A DNA stretch of 64,000 bases from Cristatella mucedo (taxonomy: Eukaryota > Bryozoa > Phylactolaemata > Cristatellidae), in assembly GCA_009760855.2 (NCBI GenBank), contig WPIO01000350.1, positions 2,501 to 66,500 of the forward strand, given 5' to 3'. This document shows positions 1 through 12,587 of this stretch, one piece after another. The notes beneath the pieces are model-generated. The model was not told where the DNA came from. It ran no database searches and worked only from the letters and a program-made list of their open reading frames with translations. The translations under genes were made by a program, and so were the position numbers. Position 1 is the first letter of the stretch; the number at the start of each line of letters is the position of its first letter.

Positions 1-357
1 TCACACTTTTGATTCGAGGCCTTGGCTTACTATCACAATGACGGTATTGCTAGTTCACATATACTGTGCACCATAAGATAGTTAGGAGATTACAATATCG
101 AATAGTTACCAAAGCAAAGAAAGTGCATTTACCCGAAATCGCCTTAAAAAGGAGTGGTTGAGAATAATGCCCAAATGGCAGCCAGACTTTCCAAGTCATT
201 CTTTGACTGCAGAATACCTCAATGTGGTCTGAAGCAGAGATGAGAGCGAAAAATCTTGCTTCAAGCAGGAAGCTATTATGAACCATCTTTTGTTTTGGAT
301 CCGCTCCAGTTAGCTTTTGAACTACTCAGTCTCGGTTATCATACTCTCGCCATATGG

Positions 358-714
358 TTAACAAAATGGCATTACTGACCACCACATAGTCAGGAGCTCA
401 AAGTCTAAATCCGAACTTGGCGAGTTACTCAAATGCACAAACGTAAGATAATTCCTATAATCGCAGGCAGTCTCCTCAACAGGATAGAGATTCAGATCTC
501 TTGGGAAATTTCCATCGAGACATTGTTTCATACTACACTTATCATCCAGCTGTTTAGGCTCAATATTGAGCTCCGATACTAAGCAAGTCAAACCATTGGC
601 TGACGGAGATCTAGGAGTTGTAGGAACGAGCCTCGACTTACGTACGTCATTCATTTGTGAGGCGGCCATGGAGTAGCACTTCTTATGATGGCTGGTCGCG
701 CTTTGGCAGGCCAT
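358..714 (-). CDS. possible host exon or unknown ORF, 118 codons
   Basis: An open frame of 118 codons on the minus strand with mixed amino-acid composition and no simple repeat. I do not recognise the protein. Two good splice-donor contexts lie within it on the minus strand (a GTAAGTCGAGG near 642 and a GTCAGTAATG near 370), so part may be an exon. It lies directly beside the 3' break of a minus-strand LINE fragment, so it could also be unrelated flank or LINE-derived sequence. No acceptor or partner exon could be linked to it. Confidence 0.25.
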   Translation of the reverse strand: MACQSATSHHKKCYSMAASQMNDVRKSRLVPTTPRSPSANGLTCLVSELNIEPKQLDDKCSMKQCLDGNFPRDLNLYPVEETACDYRNYLTFVHLSNSPSSDLDFELLTMWWSVMPFC

Positions 715-721
715 CAGCTCG

Positions 722-1441
722 CACTGGCTGACAGGTCAGGGACACTTCAGGCTGGTAGGAAAGCATCGATGACTGCACAGTAAAATGAACGGTACGAGGC
801 CATCCATGTGCGGATGTCATCGATACATGCAGCAAGGGAGCTGAGAGAATTCGAGGTGCTCGAAGGCTGGGAGGGATCAAAGCAAAGGTACAACTGAGTG
901 TCATCCGGATAGAAGTGAAAGCCTAGATTATGCTTGGCAATCACATCAGCAAAGAGGGAGAGTATACACCGTGAACAGAACTGGACCTAGAACGGAGCCC
1001 TGAGGTACGCCCATTCCAGTGTCTTAGATGGGAATGGTAGAAGGGAGACTGGGCGGTAGTTGCTTAAGTTCTCTTGGTCTAGTGTCGATGTCTTGAGAAG
1101 TGGCCTGACTACAGCTTTTTTGAAAGGTGCAGGGACATGACCTGAAGCTAATGACATATTAATAGTGTTAGTAATGCATGGCAGCAGCAGATCAATGCAA
1201 CGTAGGAGCACTACAGTGAGAATAGGGTCCAGAGGACTTGTTGTCTTCTTTGATTGCGATACGAGCTCCAAGACTAGATCACAAGTGACATGCCTAAATG
1301 TAGACATTGAGGTACAGCTAGGAATCGGGGAGCAGCATTCTAGTGGAGATGTTGTCATCGTAGGGACTGATTCATTGATTGTGTCTATCTTCTGCACAAA
1401 GAATCGAGACAAGCGTTCAGCTTCAAGGATCATCAGGTAAG
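722..1441 (-). mobile_element. LINE family A (CR1/L2-like) RT fragment with internal deletion
   Basis: Read on the minus strand, 1,433 to about 1,020 encodes the pre-RT linker and the start of a non-LTR reverse transcriptase (motifs [17 protein letters not shown] and NYRPVSLLPF). It then jumps directly to the palm (GVPQGSVLGPVLFTVY), skipping roughly the fingers segment that contains the AFDTIDH-type motif in other copies. A frameshift near 955 separates this from the YxDD box, which reads YPDD here in place of YADD. The element is dead: 5' truncated, internally deleted, frameshifted and cut before the C-terminal region. Confidence 0.85.
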
Positions 1442-3055
1442 GAGCTAACCTGGGAGCTGCTGAGGAGATGGTTTATCGTCGACATCAGCATTTTAGGATT
1501 GTGCATTTGTGATTCAACAATGTTATGTTTCTATGGATGCTAGACTTGGCCTTTGCTAGAATCGATTGGAAAGGGGCGAAACGTATTGAAAAGGGAAATC
1601 CCAAAAATTCTCCCAGTGAAGATTAACACAATTCCGTACAAGCAATTTATATGCATAGCACCGTCGGAGAACTTACCTGATCGCAGGTACTTTGCATTTG
1701 CCCTACCACATTAGCCTGCTTGAGCACATGACTCTTACCAGCCGTTAGAGTCGAGCGCCTTATGCCTGGGTCAAACCAGGGCAGCTACACGGCCTCTGCC
1801 TAAGTTCTCCAACTGCTGATTAGGATATTTTACAGTCCAGCATGTCACATTAGTCGCTTCCATCTTGCTGACACATCCTCGACGAGATGGCCAAATATTG
1901 CCACGCTCTTGTCTTTTATAACTCTTGTATTTATTTCTCTTTTTAGTCTCTTTTACTGCTGCTGCTCATGACAGCCAAGGGCTTTCTCTGGGAGGCAGTG
2001 CTTGGACGTTTATGCACAGGGAAAATGATGCTGCAAACCGGCAGAGAATGATCTACTCACCAACTAGGGCAAGCATTTGGTATGACTACCCACAAGAGAC
2101 TATACTGTTGACGTGGTCGCTAGCCCACCTTGCGCCGGCCTTCACCTGGTCGGCACCGGTGCCACGGTTGCTCGTGGAATCAACAACCTCAGCTACGGCC
2201 CTACGTTAGGTGCCACGATCGATCTTTCATAAGCGGGTTCAGCAGGTGCCAGGCACACCTGTGGTGGTGCAAAGCAAATCCACACAAATCCGTCCGACTT
2301 CACGACAGCTGCATGACAAGCGCATCGTTTAATAAGTAAATCTAATGTATTGGCAGTTCTCGGTTAAACTGCTTTCGCTGTCGACCAGTCATAAATAACT
2401 GCCTGCACACAGTCCTTAAACTCAGCAGATATAACATTCAGCACCCACGTGTGAATTCAGTCAGCCAAAGTGCCAGGCGGCACCGGTGCAGTGCAGAGGC
2501 AGTCGGATTACCTGTCAGTTCGGTGGCTAAACAGACTCGAAGCTCGAAGCAGCACCTGAGGTCAGCGATCGGCCCTCGGCTGCACAGCTTGCGCCCGCTG
2601 ACGCCTGCACTTCACTTCTGCAGTGACACAAAATTACTGCATCGATCTTCCGAGAGGCATGTTGCCGCTATCTTGCTCTGCAATCGCAGAAAAAAAAACT
2701 GTCAGTTATAGGGAAAATTACAACTCATTAAAATATAGTTTAGCAACTGCATGACAAGCTGCACCTATTGACAACAAATTCGAAAGTCAGTCACCAGGCA
2801 CCAAAGACAAGAATTAGAATAAGACATTGTTTGGCACACTGAACAGACAGGTGTGTTCAAGCGAACCCTGTGCATGATTTAGAGCCTGCTACTAGCCAGA
2901 GATCTAATTAACCGGTGGCCGTGAGGGTCTACGTGTTTGATCTATACTGCTTGTTGGTCTACCAGCCTTTTGCTTAAAGCTGGCAAAAAACTCTGCATCC
3001 AGGTTTGCGTGTTGTGAGTTTCGCAGCAGCCACCTCTTGCTTACCAGGATACTAA
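1442..3055. other. stretch without a supported gene
   Basis: No reading frame here has a recognisable domain or a convincing splice chain. The short plus-strand frames at 1,925-2,711 are not backed by motifs. Composition resembles the surrounding repeat-rich DNA, so old unclassified repeats are likely. Confidence 0.4.
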
Positions 3056-3059
3056 ACTA

Positions 3060-3312
3060 CTCTGCCACGTATGGCTCATCCTTTTCTACAGTTCTCAGCT
3101 GCTACTTCCATGCTACTTACAATGTCAACTGGTCTCCTGACTCTGCTATCTTCCCACTGTCTCGTGCTGTTGTGTGAGATGAAGTTTCTTGGCTACCGAA
3201 TGGGATATAAAAGCCACTTAAGCTGTGAGTGGGCTGTATTAAACTCTCCTGCGTAACACCCACTTAATCTTTCCAAAGTTGTTGAGTTAAAGACTGATAT
3301 ATGTTACATCAC
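3060..3312 (+). mobile_element. LINE family B 3' end, diverged copy
   Basis: This matches the 3' segment repeated at 8.1, 10.3, 41.2, 54.8 and 58.0 kb: a short coding tail (CTACTTCCATGCTACT), the block GTTGGCTACCGAATG-like (here TTGGCTACCGAATGGG), then CTCTCCTGCGTAACACCCAC and a terminal ACATCACATT. It is 5' truncated and carries many substitutions, including loss of the usual GTCTTTATGACTTTGTGG wording. Confidence 0.7.
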
Positions 3313-3366
3313 ATTCAATAACCCGAATGAAAGACACCCGATAGCTCTGGAAAAGATCAAACACAC

Positions 3367-4262
3367 CTAGCTCACAGGCTTCGACAATTCGGCTGGCGAA
3401 AGCTTCTGCCGCACTGCGGCTGCCTCTGTAAGATTGACTCTGGCCGTGAAGGAATGACAAGGAGCACGTGGCGGCAAAGGCACCAGCTGCAGTACGGCTG
3501 CTTTAAAGGCCTTCGGATCAGCTGCTGCGACCAGCCGCCCGACAATTGCCACCACCGTCTGTCGGCAGTGGCCTCCTTTCCTGGCACCCGGCAGTGTCAG
3601 CATCAGATGCTCGATTGGCTGCTTAAATTTCTCCGGCTCGCCTGGCATGCAGGCTCTTTCCTCGAAGCATACGATGGTCTAAGCACAGTGGCGACAAAGT
3701 TGGCCCCACCCAAATAAAGTCTCACCACTGCTAGTGTCGAAGCCGTTGTGGCCATGGATGAAGAATCTTGCTGACTCCTAGCGCCGGCTATATCAATCCA
3801 TGGCTGCTGTGGCCGCAGATGCATAATGGGCGCTCCGTGCGGCAGATGCATCAGCTGCTGCTGCTGCTGCACCATAGGCACTCTATGCTGCCAAGAGGAG
3901 GCCAAGGCATCGGCTGGTCCATGGTGCTATATCCTGCTGCCAACGTGAATGGCTGCTGGCCCGAGTTTCAGACCACCATCCTGAAATTGCAGACCTGAAA
4001 CAGCAGAGGCCAGGCTTCTGACTTTGGCTCGACAGGCTGCATGAGCCAATGCTGCTGACCGCTGCTGTTGCCAAAGCCTGGCGCCGGATTCCTATTCGAC
4101 TCTGCTAAGACCGAGGCAAACCTTCCGAAACAGCACTGGGCAGATGCGGAGAACAGGAGGCTAGCCATCATCGGGTGCTGTGGTGCCACAACGGCCGAAT
4201 GCACATTGAGCACACAGCATCAAGAGCTGCTGTGCGCTCACTGTGCAATCAACTTTTGCCAA
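3367..4262 (-). repeat. unclassified dispersed repeat, copy 1 (coding-like)
   Basis: Minus-strand frames share a protein-level match with the plus strand at 12,060-12,450: QPWIDIAGARS, TASTLAVV and VATVLRPSYASRKEPA here against QPWIDVAGARS, TASTVAVV and VTAVLRPSYAPRKEPA there. The DNA match continues through GCCACTGCCGACAGACGGTG. Matching amino acids with substitutions suggests a once-coding repeat family. The reading frame is broken into several short ORFs (3,367-3,648 and 3,603-3,905). I do not recognise the product; a retroelement gag or another transposon protein is possible. Confidence 0.6.
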
Positions 4263-4511
4263 GTCTACTGACAGTTATAGAGATTTTTTAAATTATCAGA
4301 GTGTACTAGCTACCTGTGGCTGAGTTCAGGAGAGTATGAGAGCTTTTACATGCACACAACCACGTACACACACACACACACACACATACCACGGCGAAGG
4401 CACAACATTCTCGACCTAGCTGTACTGACCCTGTGACGTTCAACAGCCCCAGCAGGAAGCCATTGAGTAATGTCAACCATTGAACAGCCAGTACGTGCTA
4501 ACTCAATCCAG

Positions 4512-4785
4512 CCGTAAACCAATCCAACCATGCCGGCTCAAGCCCAGGCCATCGATGTCAAAACGAAGATCCATTTTCACTGCAGCTGTACGCAAGTGGC
4601 TGCAGAGCACATGTTCCATGGTCAAATTAGCACCATCAGCAATTACCCGTAAGCCAATCCAACCATGCCGGCTCAAGCCCATGCCATCAATGTCAAAAAC
4701 AAAGATCCTGTTTCACTGCAGCTGTACGGCAGTGGCAGCAGAACAAACAACGGTTTTATGCTCAAATTAGCACCATCAGCATATA
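4512..4785 (+). repeat. two-unit tandem duplication, period about 138 bp
   Basis: CCAATCCAACCATGCCGGCT occurs at about 4,519 and again at about 4,657, each followed by AAGCCC..GCCATC.ATGTCAAAA, a TTTCACTGCAGCTGTACG block and CAAATTAGCACCATCAGCA. Copy B of the larger duplication has only one such unit (21,899-22,025), so the tandem doubling arose in copy A or was lost from B. Confidence 0.85.
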
Positions 4786-4819
4786 CCTGCTGAGGTTTAT
4801 TGCAATAACACGGACAGTG

Positions 4820-5170
<351 letters not shown>

Positions 5171-5769
5171 TTAGACATGGAAGACAGAGCTGTCTTTTGG
5201 AAACGATGCAGTAGAGCAGCTTGACGTCACCACCATTACGATGCGAGGGGCTTGGGTGGGGTAGAGTATTCGGGTAGCCAACCCCATAGAGGCGACCCAC
5301 TGCTCCCATCGGCCTTGTCGTGGAGCAGGCTGGAGTGCATCAACTACTTGAAGCTCATTAGCGCCCTCAGTCAGTCACTGGCAGCAGCAACCGAGTGAAA
5401 AACCCTAAATAGCTTAATACCGATATTGCACTAGCAAGGAGGTAGCTGGCAAAGGCAAAGGTAGACGACCATGAGCCAAAAGAGTCAGCACAACTTTCTT
5501 GTGCCCGAAGGGCGCCTTCATAATCTGTTAAAATACACACGGCACTCTGTCAGGCCTCTCTAACCTGCTAAGGCTCCAGTTGTATGTACTAAAGAAAGTC
5601 ACTTGCACCTAAAAGCACTCATTTTAGTCGTGCTCTGATCAAAGACGGCAGCAATTATGATCGTTCGTGTAAATGGCACTGGAACAAATCGGTCTGCCTA
5701 TCATCAAACTTGCTTCTCTAAGCTACTTCCACTTATATAGCCCATAGGCTGCCTGCAGGCACATACCTG

Positions 5770-6060
5770 TTGCCTCTTTGGAGTGCTTGGTCAGTGACAA
5801 CAGATCCAATCATTCTACCTCCACTACTAATGAAGGAAGAGACAGCTGTAACATCAGCATCCGATGCTGAGGTGGCTCTAGCTGTAAAAGCAACAGTTGC
5901 TGTTACCAAAGAAAATCAGCAGCTGCTAAGCTGGGGCTCCACGTGGATCTCCACGGAGAAGGCAATAGAGGCTCAAGTTTGGCAGCAGGGAAGACACATA
6001 AGGGGATGTTTGTGGGGGTGTCCCTACTACAGGGCAGCTTGCTGCCGCTAATTGCAGGAA
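5770..6060 (+). repeat. open frame within duplication copy A, not supported as a gene
   Basis: A 93-codon frame with plausible composition lies here, but the aligned stretch of copy B (24,675-24,960) does not keep it as one frame. Conservation is at DNA level only. I treat it as part of the unclassified duplicated element. Confidence 0.4.
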
Positions 6061-6714
6061 ATGAGTCTCACAGCCCATGTGGCAGAAACAGTTAGGGGAG
6101 ATAACCCGAGCAAACGAAGATAATGGCACCTTGGCATGCAATCTCGGTGCACACCAACGAGCCTACTCACGCCCGAGTACCCTGGTCGGGAAAGTTGCCT
6201 CAGCTACCAGAGACGACTTAATTTTTCCTGTGTAACATGCTACCACCATCTCGGGGCCAGGCTTTAAAGCCTTTTAAAAATATAGAGGTCAGCCCGGTAA
6301 AATACAATAGTCTGTTAAGGTGTGGGCTGAAAAGGGCACCGTCTCCAGTGTCCTCCCCTATGACACTCAGAGGAAGGGATTACAGCCAATGATCGTGCTG
6401 GACTAGCAGAAGTTGCCACAGTGGGAGTGACTTTTCTGCTCTGGCCCGCGTGCTCTGGGTGCTGCAGCCTGCTACACTCGAGTCGTCAAAACAGCATCGA
6501 GTCAGGGCCACTGTTCTAGTAGTTCTGTAACAATAAGTGGGCGGATAGTGCGTTGGAAACGGCCTGTCTTGTTGCTACTGGACAAAAGCAATGACGTGGC
6601 CTCGATGGCTGCCACATTCTCGGCACCCTTTCGGATCATATTAATAATAAGTTTGTTACAGCACACTCAGTGAACTCAAGCCCTTGTTATGTGGTTTCCA
6701 TTAGCTGCGACTAA

Positions 6715-7440
6715 AGCATGATCGTATGGTTAGCAGTAGCACGATCAATTAACCTGAAAAAAACACGTTTAGTGGTGGCATGTATGGGCTCACCATTCAA
6801 GTATGTTTAGTGGCAGCATGAAGTAGTGTCAGCACCCACAAGCACAGTAGGGACGAATCACAGGAATCCTCCTAATACTGTCACAAATAGATGAACTTTT
6901 AGTTTCTTTATAAATGGGGCAAGTCCGGACTGTCGTGATGCAGGTCGGGAATGAGTTCACGGCTTTGGGAGCATAGCAACTAAAGGCATGATCGCCAAAA
7001 GATATTTGAGATGTGCATGAGGCATCGATAAACAATTAGATTTCAAATAGTTGTTGGTACGATGCTTAGCCTGGTGGGATGTAGATCCGACAAGTAGGTT
7101 AGAGCAAAAGAATGAAGAGGCCTAAAAGTGAGCCACTCAACCTAGAAGTCGGTGCATGACTGGCAGAATGTGCAGGTCAGCGAGAATCTGTATGACGTTG
7201 CAACTGTGATGCTCATGACAGACAAGCTTAGCAGCAGAGTAATGCACAGTGAAAGATGACACCTGTAAAACAAGCAGATTCAACAGCAGACATGCTGGCA
7301 GAGCCGATTTTGAGTATGTCCAATTTCTCAATCACACTTGGTTCGTCAACAACGAATAAATTAGTTGGCAATGCAGCTTCAAAAGAGTGATAGCCACTCG
7401 GTGTGTTGCTGGTCGCAGGGTAGCAAGTGTGGTTCGTGGA
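6715..7440 (-). mobile_element. LINE family A C-terminal and 3' region, inserted in copy A
   Basis: Minus-strand frames give a degenerate RT C-terminus: SAAKLVCHEHHSCNVI..LADLH (compare SAARLVCRERRSCHITPLLADLH at 46-48 kb) and FGDHAFSCYAPKAVNS (compare FGDRAFSSYAPKAWNS). The corresponding point in copy B (about 25,600) runs straight through, so this is an insertion relative to B. Several frameshifts and a 5' truncation make it inactive. Confidence 0.8.
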
Positions 7441-7571
7441 TAGAAGTCGTGTACGTGACAGTTGGAACATTTACGACAGACGAACCGGGCTGCAGAAATC
7501 TGCAAGACAGGCCAACATTTATTGCAGAGGCACGACGACTAGCAGCCAAAGTAAGAGAGACAGAGAGCCAG

Positions 7572-7580
<9 letters not shown>

Positions 7581-7608
<28 letters not shown>
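7581..7608 (+). repeat. short GA microsatellite
   Basis: About 14 GA units. The equivalent place in copy B (25,706-25,730) also has a short GA run. Confidence 0.9.
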
Positions 7609-7610
<2 letters not shown>

Positions 7611-8117
7611 TTACAGAGGTCTCCACAAAAGGTCTTAACAAAATAGTAAATATAATCCTATATAGGCATGCCTGGATTTTTGCATTATTCCATAACTGAA
7701 CAAATGCAGACGCCACAGTGTATTTAATCATGCAATCTATTGAATGTTCTATTTAAAATGGGACACATCAATCCGAGTATACCCAGGCCAAAGCCAATTT
7801 GGTAAGTTAGGCCGGTTGCCAACTGTTGGTAGCTTGGTCTTCCAACTATTAACTTTGCTCACCACTAAAGTGCCATCCACATAGAAATGAAAAGCAAAAA
7901 AAGTGATTTTTAGCACTATAACATCTATGTGAAATTGCTATATTATCAAAGGCATTTTAATATGGTAATTGTGCTTAGCTGTTATTTGGGCAAGATTTAG
8001 GGCGAACATGATGAAAAGTAGTGACTCCGGGAATGATGAATGAGGTAACCCATAATTTACAATAGCTCTTTTGGGTGACAGTCGCCAAGGTGTCACGTTC
8101 ACCCTAAATTTCCCACA

Positions 8118-8478
8118 AAGACGTCCCATTCCTGCGCTTAAAGACAGTTGGCGACAGAAGCTTTAGCTCTGCAGGTCCTAGACTGTGGAACTCACTTCCA
8201 CAGTTCTTACTCAACGACAACTACTCTCCAGCTGCCGACTATGGCAATCTTTTTCAGCGGTCCAGAACTGCTACTTCTATGCTACTCACTACCTCAACTG
8301 CTCTCCTGACTCTGCTATGCTTCCCACTTTCTCTTTGTTGCGTGAGACGAAGTCTGTTGGCTACCGAATGCTTAACGAAAGGCTGTGAGTGTGCTATTCA
8401 AAACTCTCCAGCGTAACAACCACGTGGTCTTTATGACTTTGTGGAGTTACTGACGGAGATACATACATACATACACTT
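8118..8478 (+). mobile_element. LINE family B 3' end, inserted in copy A
   Basis: The coding tail (a GDRSFSSAGPRLWNSLP-like region, visible as CAGAAGCTTTAGCTCTGCAGG..TGGAACTCACTTCCACAG) is followed by the conserved GTTGCGTGAGACGAAGTCTG and CTCTCCAGCGTAACA blocks and ends in an ACAT microsatellite (8,462-8,477). Copy B lacks it, so it arrived after the duplication or was lost from B. Confidence 0.8.
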
Positions 8479-9004
8479 AGTCACTGTAGTGACATAAATT
8501 TAGTCACTTTAGTCTCGGTAGTCGTAACTATTGAATCGGCTTCATGCAGCTGCTTGTAAGTAATCGAGCTGGCTGACTGATGGAAAACAGCTCACTATCA
8601 AGCGAAAAGGCTGCATTGATTTACACAAAAGCAGTTGCAAGACTTCTTCAATTTGAGACGATCTATTAGTATCAATGTATTTAGATCAGACTTACTTGTA
8701 TTAATGCAGCTATGCATGCTGTTTTATTAGGCGTATGATAAGTATTTTGATATATCAATGTATATAGCCTTCCCGAGCCTTCCCAACCTTTAATATACCA
8801 GTGGAAGAGCAGTACATCGCTAGAGAAACACCCCACCTCCTCCGCGTGCCCTTTCCATTGGAAAGGTGACATGTGGACCCACCTATTTTTGCTTATTTGC
8901 TGAGTAAAAAGCTGTGGCAAAAGCTGAAACATTAGTCTGCCACGATACAAATGAGCCTGCTCAACAGCTAGCAAGGTGTGAAAAGTCGAGTGCCTAAATA
9001 AGAC

Positions 9005-9260
9005 GTCAGTCAGTGACTGAGTGTGAGTGAGCAAGTAAGTCAGTGAGTGAGTGAGTAAGCAATTGAGTGAATGAGTGAGCAAGAGAGTGAGAGAGCAAGC
9101 TGAGAGAGAGTGAGCAAGCAAGAGAGTGTATGAGAGAGTGAGTGAACAAGTTAGCTGAGAGAGCGAGTAAGCAAGCGAAAGAGCGAGCCAGCGACTTAGC
9201 AAGCTTGCATGGATGAGTGAACGACTGTGAGTGAGTGAGTGAGTGTGAGCGAGTATGACT
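9005..9260 (+). repeat. degenerate GAGT/GAGC tetranucleotide array
   Basis: About 250 bp of irregular GTGA, GTGAGTGA and GAGCAAGC units. A shorter counterpart lies at 26,229-26,440 in copy B. The SLTHSLTH-type open frames are artefacts. Confidence 0.9.
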
Positions 9261-9544
9261 TCGTTTCGCCAACTTTTTCAAACTTATGCAGTTGACCAAC
9301 TCGGGAAAAAGAGTTAGATTACAAGAGCAGGCGCAGCTCACATAGGTATCGGCACTAGCTTGGCAGGCATGATTCTTCCAAGCCTTCAAAAATCTCTCAG
9401 AACCGAATTGCATGTTCGAGACCCCAAATGAGGGCATAAAACTGACGTCTCACAGAGAAAGTCAAAGAGGGGGACAAGAACAAATCATTCTTTGACTCCA
9501 GCCTATCTATCCGACCGACACCTCAATCAATCCAAACATCATAA

Positions 9545-9770
9545 CTCCAGCGTTTCTGAAACTAAGTGTTACCCGTACCTCGTAATAACCTAAAATATTT
9601 TATTTTGGCGACCATGCCTTTGGTTGGTATACTCTCAAAGCCTGGGACTCACTCTCGACTTGCTACACGACATTCCCCAACTTGGCCACACCATCGCACC
9701 CATTTATGACAGTTCTTAGGGGTTCCTTTTATTTATTCTTCATGTGCTGGGCTTTGGGACTATGTAAACT
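9545..9770 (+). mobile_element. LINE family A C-terminal remnant
   Basis: Plus-strand sequence resembles the end of the family A ORF: CCTCGTAATAACCT, TTTGGCGACCATGCCTTTGG and CTCAAAGCCTGGGACTCACT match the PRTNLKSFGDRAFSSYAPKAWNS region, followed by a GACAGTTCTTAGGGGTTCC tail. It is heavily mutated. Confidence 0.6.
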
Positions 9771-9774
9771 AAAG

Positions 9775-10330
9775 GCTAGTTCTCCGAAGTTCCTAACGCT
9801 CACGCGAGGTTAAGCTTAACGATTTGATTAAGAAAGACAGGTGGCACGATGCCTGCCTGGAAGACAGGTTAAGGTCAAACCTAATGTCAAGAGGAGACTG
9901 AGACAACTACCTTCCAAATTGGCTCTCTTTTTAGCATCTCTTTTATATTGCCTCTGCAGCTATGTTGCCTTTCCTGTTCTAAATTTATGATTTTTGAAAA
10001 AAAACTTGGTCTATTTAGGACAATACGATAAAAAAATGCAACACTTTCTCTTACAAATTTCTGTTCCAGCCTAACATGACTTTGGCAGTGCAGAACCCCG
10101 AAACTATGCTCGTCTATCGTAACTGCCACACACTAATCACCAGCACGTGATTTGCTCAGGTAACACGTCCTTCCTGTGGTGAAACTATGAGCATTAATAT
10201 CACTAGCCGCACTGGTTTGGCACACCGGTTTGGCCCAGATACCACTTTGACTTCCCGCGAGTCTAAAACCTGAAACTCTTGACTGCCCATCATCGCTAAA
10301 TTTCCAAACTTGACAATTCATGCACAACCA
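9775..10330. other. stretch without a supported gene
   Basis: Short frames at 9,887-10,129 and 10,133-10,327 (minus) lack motifs and splice partners. Nothing supported. Confidence 0.4.
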
Positions 10331-10334
10331 ATCA

Positions 10335-10525
10335 CATACATGGTTCTTCCCTCCTGACTATGCTTGCTTCCCACTTTCTTGTTGTTGCGTGAGACGAAGT
10401 CTGTTGGCTACTGATTGCGTACCGAAAGCTGCTTAGGCTGTGAGTGGGCGATACAAAACTCTCCAGCGTAACACCCACATGGTCTTTATGACTTTGTGGA
10501 GTTACTGACAGAGATACATGAATTA
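10335..10525 (+). mobile_element. LINE family B 3' end
   Basis: Contains GTTGCGTGAGACGAAGTCTG, TTGGCTACTGATTGCGTACC, CTCTCCAGCGTAACACCCAC and GTCTTTATGACTTTGTGGAG, ending GAGATACATGAATTACATT. It is truncated just before the C-terminal coding block. Confidence 0.8.
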
Positions 10526-10529
10526 CATT

Positions 10530-11560
10530 ACATTCTTGCAGCACGTAATTTTTCCACGCGACACGACCTATGCTAAATGTGGTGAAACTATGAACAGTAT
10601 TATTACAAACAGCACTTTTTTGGCCCAGTTGTTAGTTAAGGTTCTTGTTCCGACCAAGGACATCCTTATTTATATAGTGGGAGAAGAGCTGCTAACATTC
10701 CTTTCTCCACTTGCATTTGGAAGACATAATTCTTGGCCCATTGACTCGGTAATCATCAAATGAGAGTTCTAAGTTTGGCATGAACAACCAGCAGCACCGT
10801 AGTTTCCAGCTAAGACTCTGGGGGTTCTGGTGTTTTCAGCCAGTCAGGGCTGTACAAGAGGATCTCCGCACTCTTCGACTGATATCATGCTCCAGACCAA
10901 ACTAAGAAAGCTGGCATGCGTTGTGGCTCTGCACATATTCCAGGATTCCATGCTTCAAACCATGGAGTCACTGTGCATTATTTCAATCTCTCGGAGGAAT
11001 TGCATTTTACATGCAGCTGGACTCGCCATGCACCTAGCATGACCGACAGAAATGCTTGAGACTACTTGCCATGCCGACTGTTACGCTGTAGTCGAGTTTA
11101 AGAAACGTCCTCCATGCAGTTTGTCAGACCCTAACTAGGAATATTTAGTTCAATAAAATTTGAGTCAAAAGATTAGTCGGAGTAGAAAGTAGTGAATGGC
11201 GTCGGTTTCGGTAGCTACACTAGTGTCTGTGGGTATCTATGCACCTGGGAGTAAGCCTATTACCAAGGCTGCTGCATGGTGCAGCCTGGGATCAGGAAAT
11301 GCCTGGCAATTAAAATTAGACTACCATTTACATGGCTACCGACTAGCAGGGCTCGAACAGCGCTGCACTAGCATAAATGTTATGGAATTGACCAGTTTCA
11401 CCCAGAGCAGCTGCATTTTTTGTAAATCTACACAAATTTTAAGGTGGCTGTCTCTAACATTATTGTTATTTTCAAATCGGAGGCAGAGATAATGAATTCC
11501 TGAGTGCTGCTGCTGCCTATATGGCTCGTGAGCTTTGTAGCCTTGTGGGCCTTACATCCT
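10530..11560. other. stretch without a supported gene
   Basis: Several frames of 70-98 codons occur on the plus strand (10,518-10,763, 10,830-11,042, 11,196-11,492), but none shows a recognisable domain or linked splice sites. Confidence 0.35.
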
Positions 11561-11564
11561 GAAG

Positions 11565-12450
11565 CAATTGCTTCTGCTGGCTTGCCTACCAGCCAATGCT
11601 AACAGGTTAATGGGTAGGTCATTTAGACACTGCCGACAAAAGCTCAGCAGACTACTGCAGGGCTCAGACCATCACTGGTATTGCGGAGTGGCTGTGCATT
11701 TCTTCAGGGTCTCGACCTGTGTTGTCAGCCAGTGTCTTTCCCGAAGGCTTTTTCCTGCTGCATTCTGGTCCTGCTGTGCGATTGTATTGCACAGTGAGCA
11801 CACAGCACCTCTTGCTGCTGTGCAATCGACAGCAGCAGTATGCAGCTTTATACCAGCAAGCCTGTCCAACCATGGTCGGAAGCTGGCGTCTGCTTTTTCA
11901 GGTGATCTATTTCTAGAGGGCGATATGAAACTCGGGGCAGCAGGCATTCACGATTGCAGCAGGATGTTTCGGAGTCGACCAGCCGAAGCCCTTGCCGCCT
12001 CTTGGCAGGACTGAGCACCCAAGGTGCGGCAGCAGCATCGATTGTTGCATCTGCCACACAGAGCAGCCATTATGCAGCAGCAGGATAGCAGCCCTGGATT
12101 GATGTGGCCGGGGCAAGGAGTCACAAAGATTCTGCATGCATGCCTCCAACGGCTTCAACTGTGGCAGTGGTAGAAATTCGTTGGGCTACAGCCAATAACT
12201 ATGTCACCGCTGTTCTTCGACCCTCATATGCTCCGAGGAAAGAACCTGCCCGCTAGGCGAACCGGAGAAATCCACAGCTGCAGATCGAGCATCGCTTGCT
12301 GGCACTTCTGGGTGCCAGAAAAGGAGGCCGCTGCCGACAGACGGTGGTGGCCCATGTAGATTGTCTAGTCCCAGCCGCCAATCTGAAGTCCTTCGAAGCA
12401 GCAGGGCTACATCTCGCCCCACTGCCACCACGTGCTTGGCATGGCTATTT
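11565..12450 (+). repeat. unclassified dispersed repeat, copy 2 (coding-like)
   Basis: This is the inverted counterpart of 3,367-4,262. Plus-strand codons give QPWIDVAGARS, TASTVAVV and VTAVLRPSYAPRKEPA, then the DNA block GCCGCTGCCGACAGACGGTG. In-frame stops at about 12,093 and 12,254 show decay. The two copies differ by many substitutions, so they are not a recent duplication. Confidence 0.6.
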
Positions 12451-12587
12451 CTCGGCCTGAGTAAATATGATCGTGCCATCCACGGTGCCGAAGGAGTTTC
12501 CGACAGCCTAGCTGTCCAAAACTGTGAGCTAGGTGAGTTTTGTTTATCTTTTTACTGCTATCAGGTGTCATTTGATTGGGGTGTTTG

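Noticed and set aside
1165-1440. 91-codon plus-strand ORF
   Set aside because: It is the antisense shadow of the minus-strand LINE RT fragment.
4346-4531. 61-codon minus-strand ORF with a Cys-Val tail
   Set aside because: Its tail comes from the CA microsatellite and no motif supports the rest.
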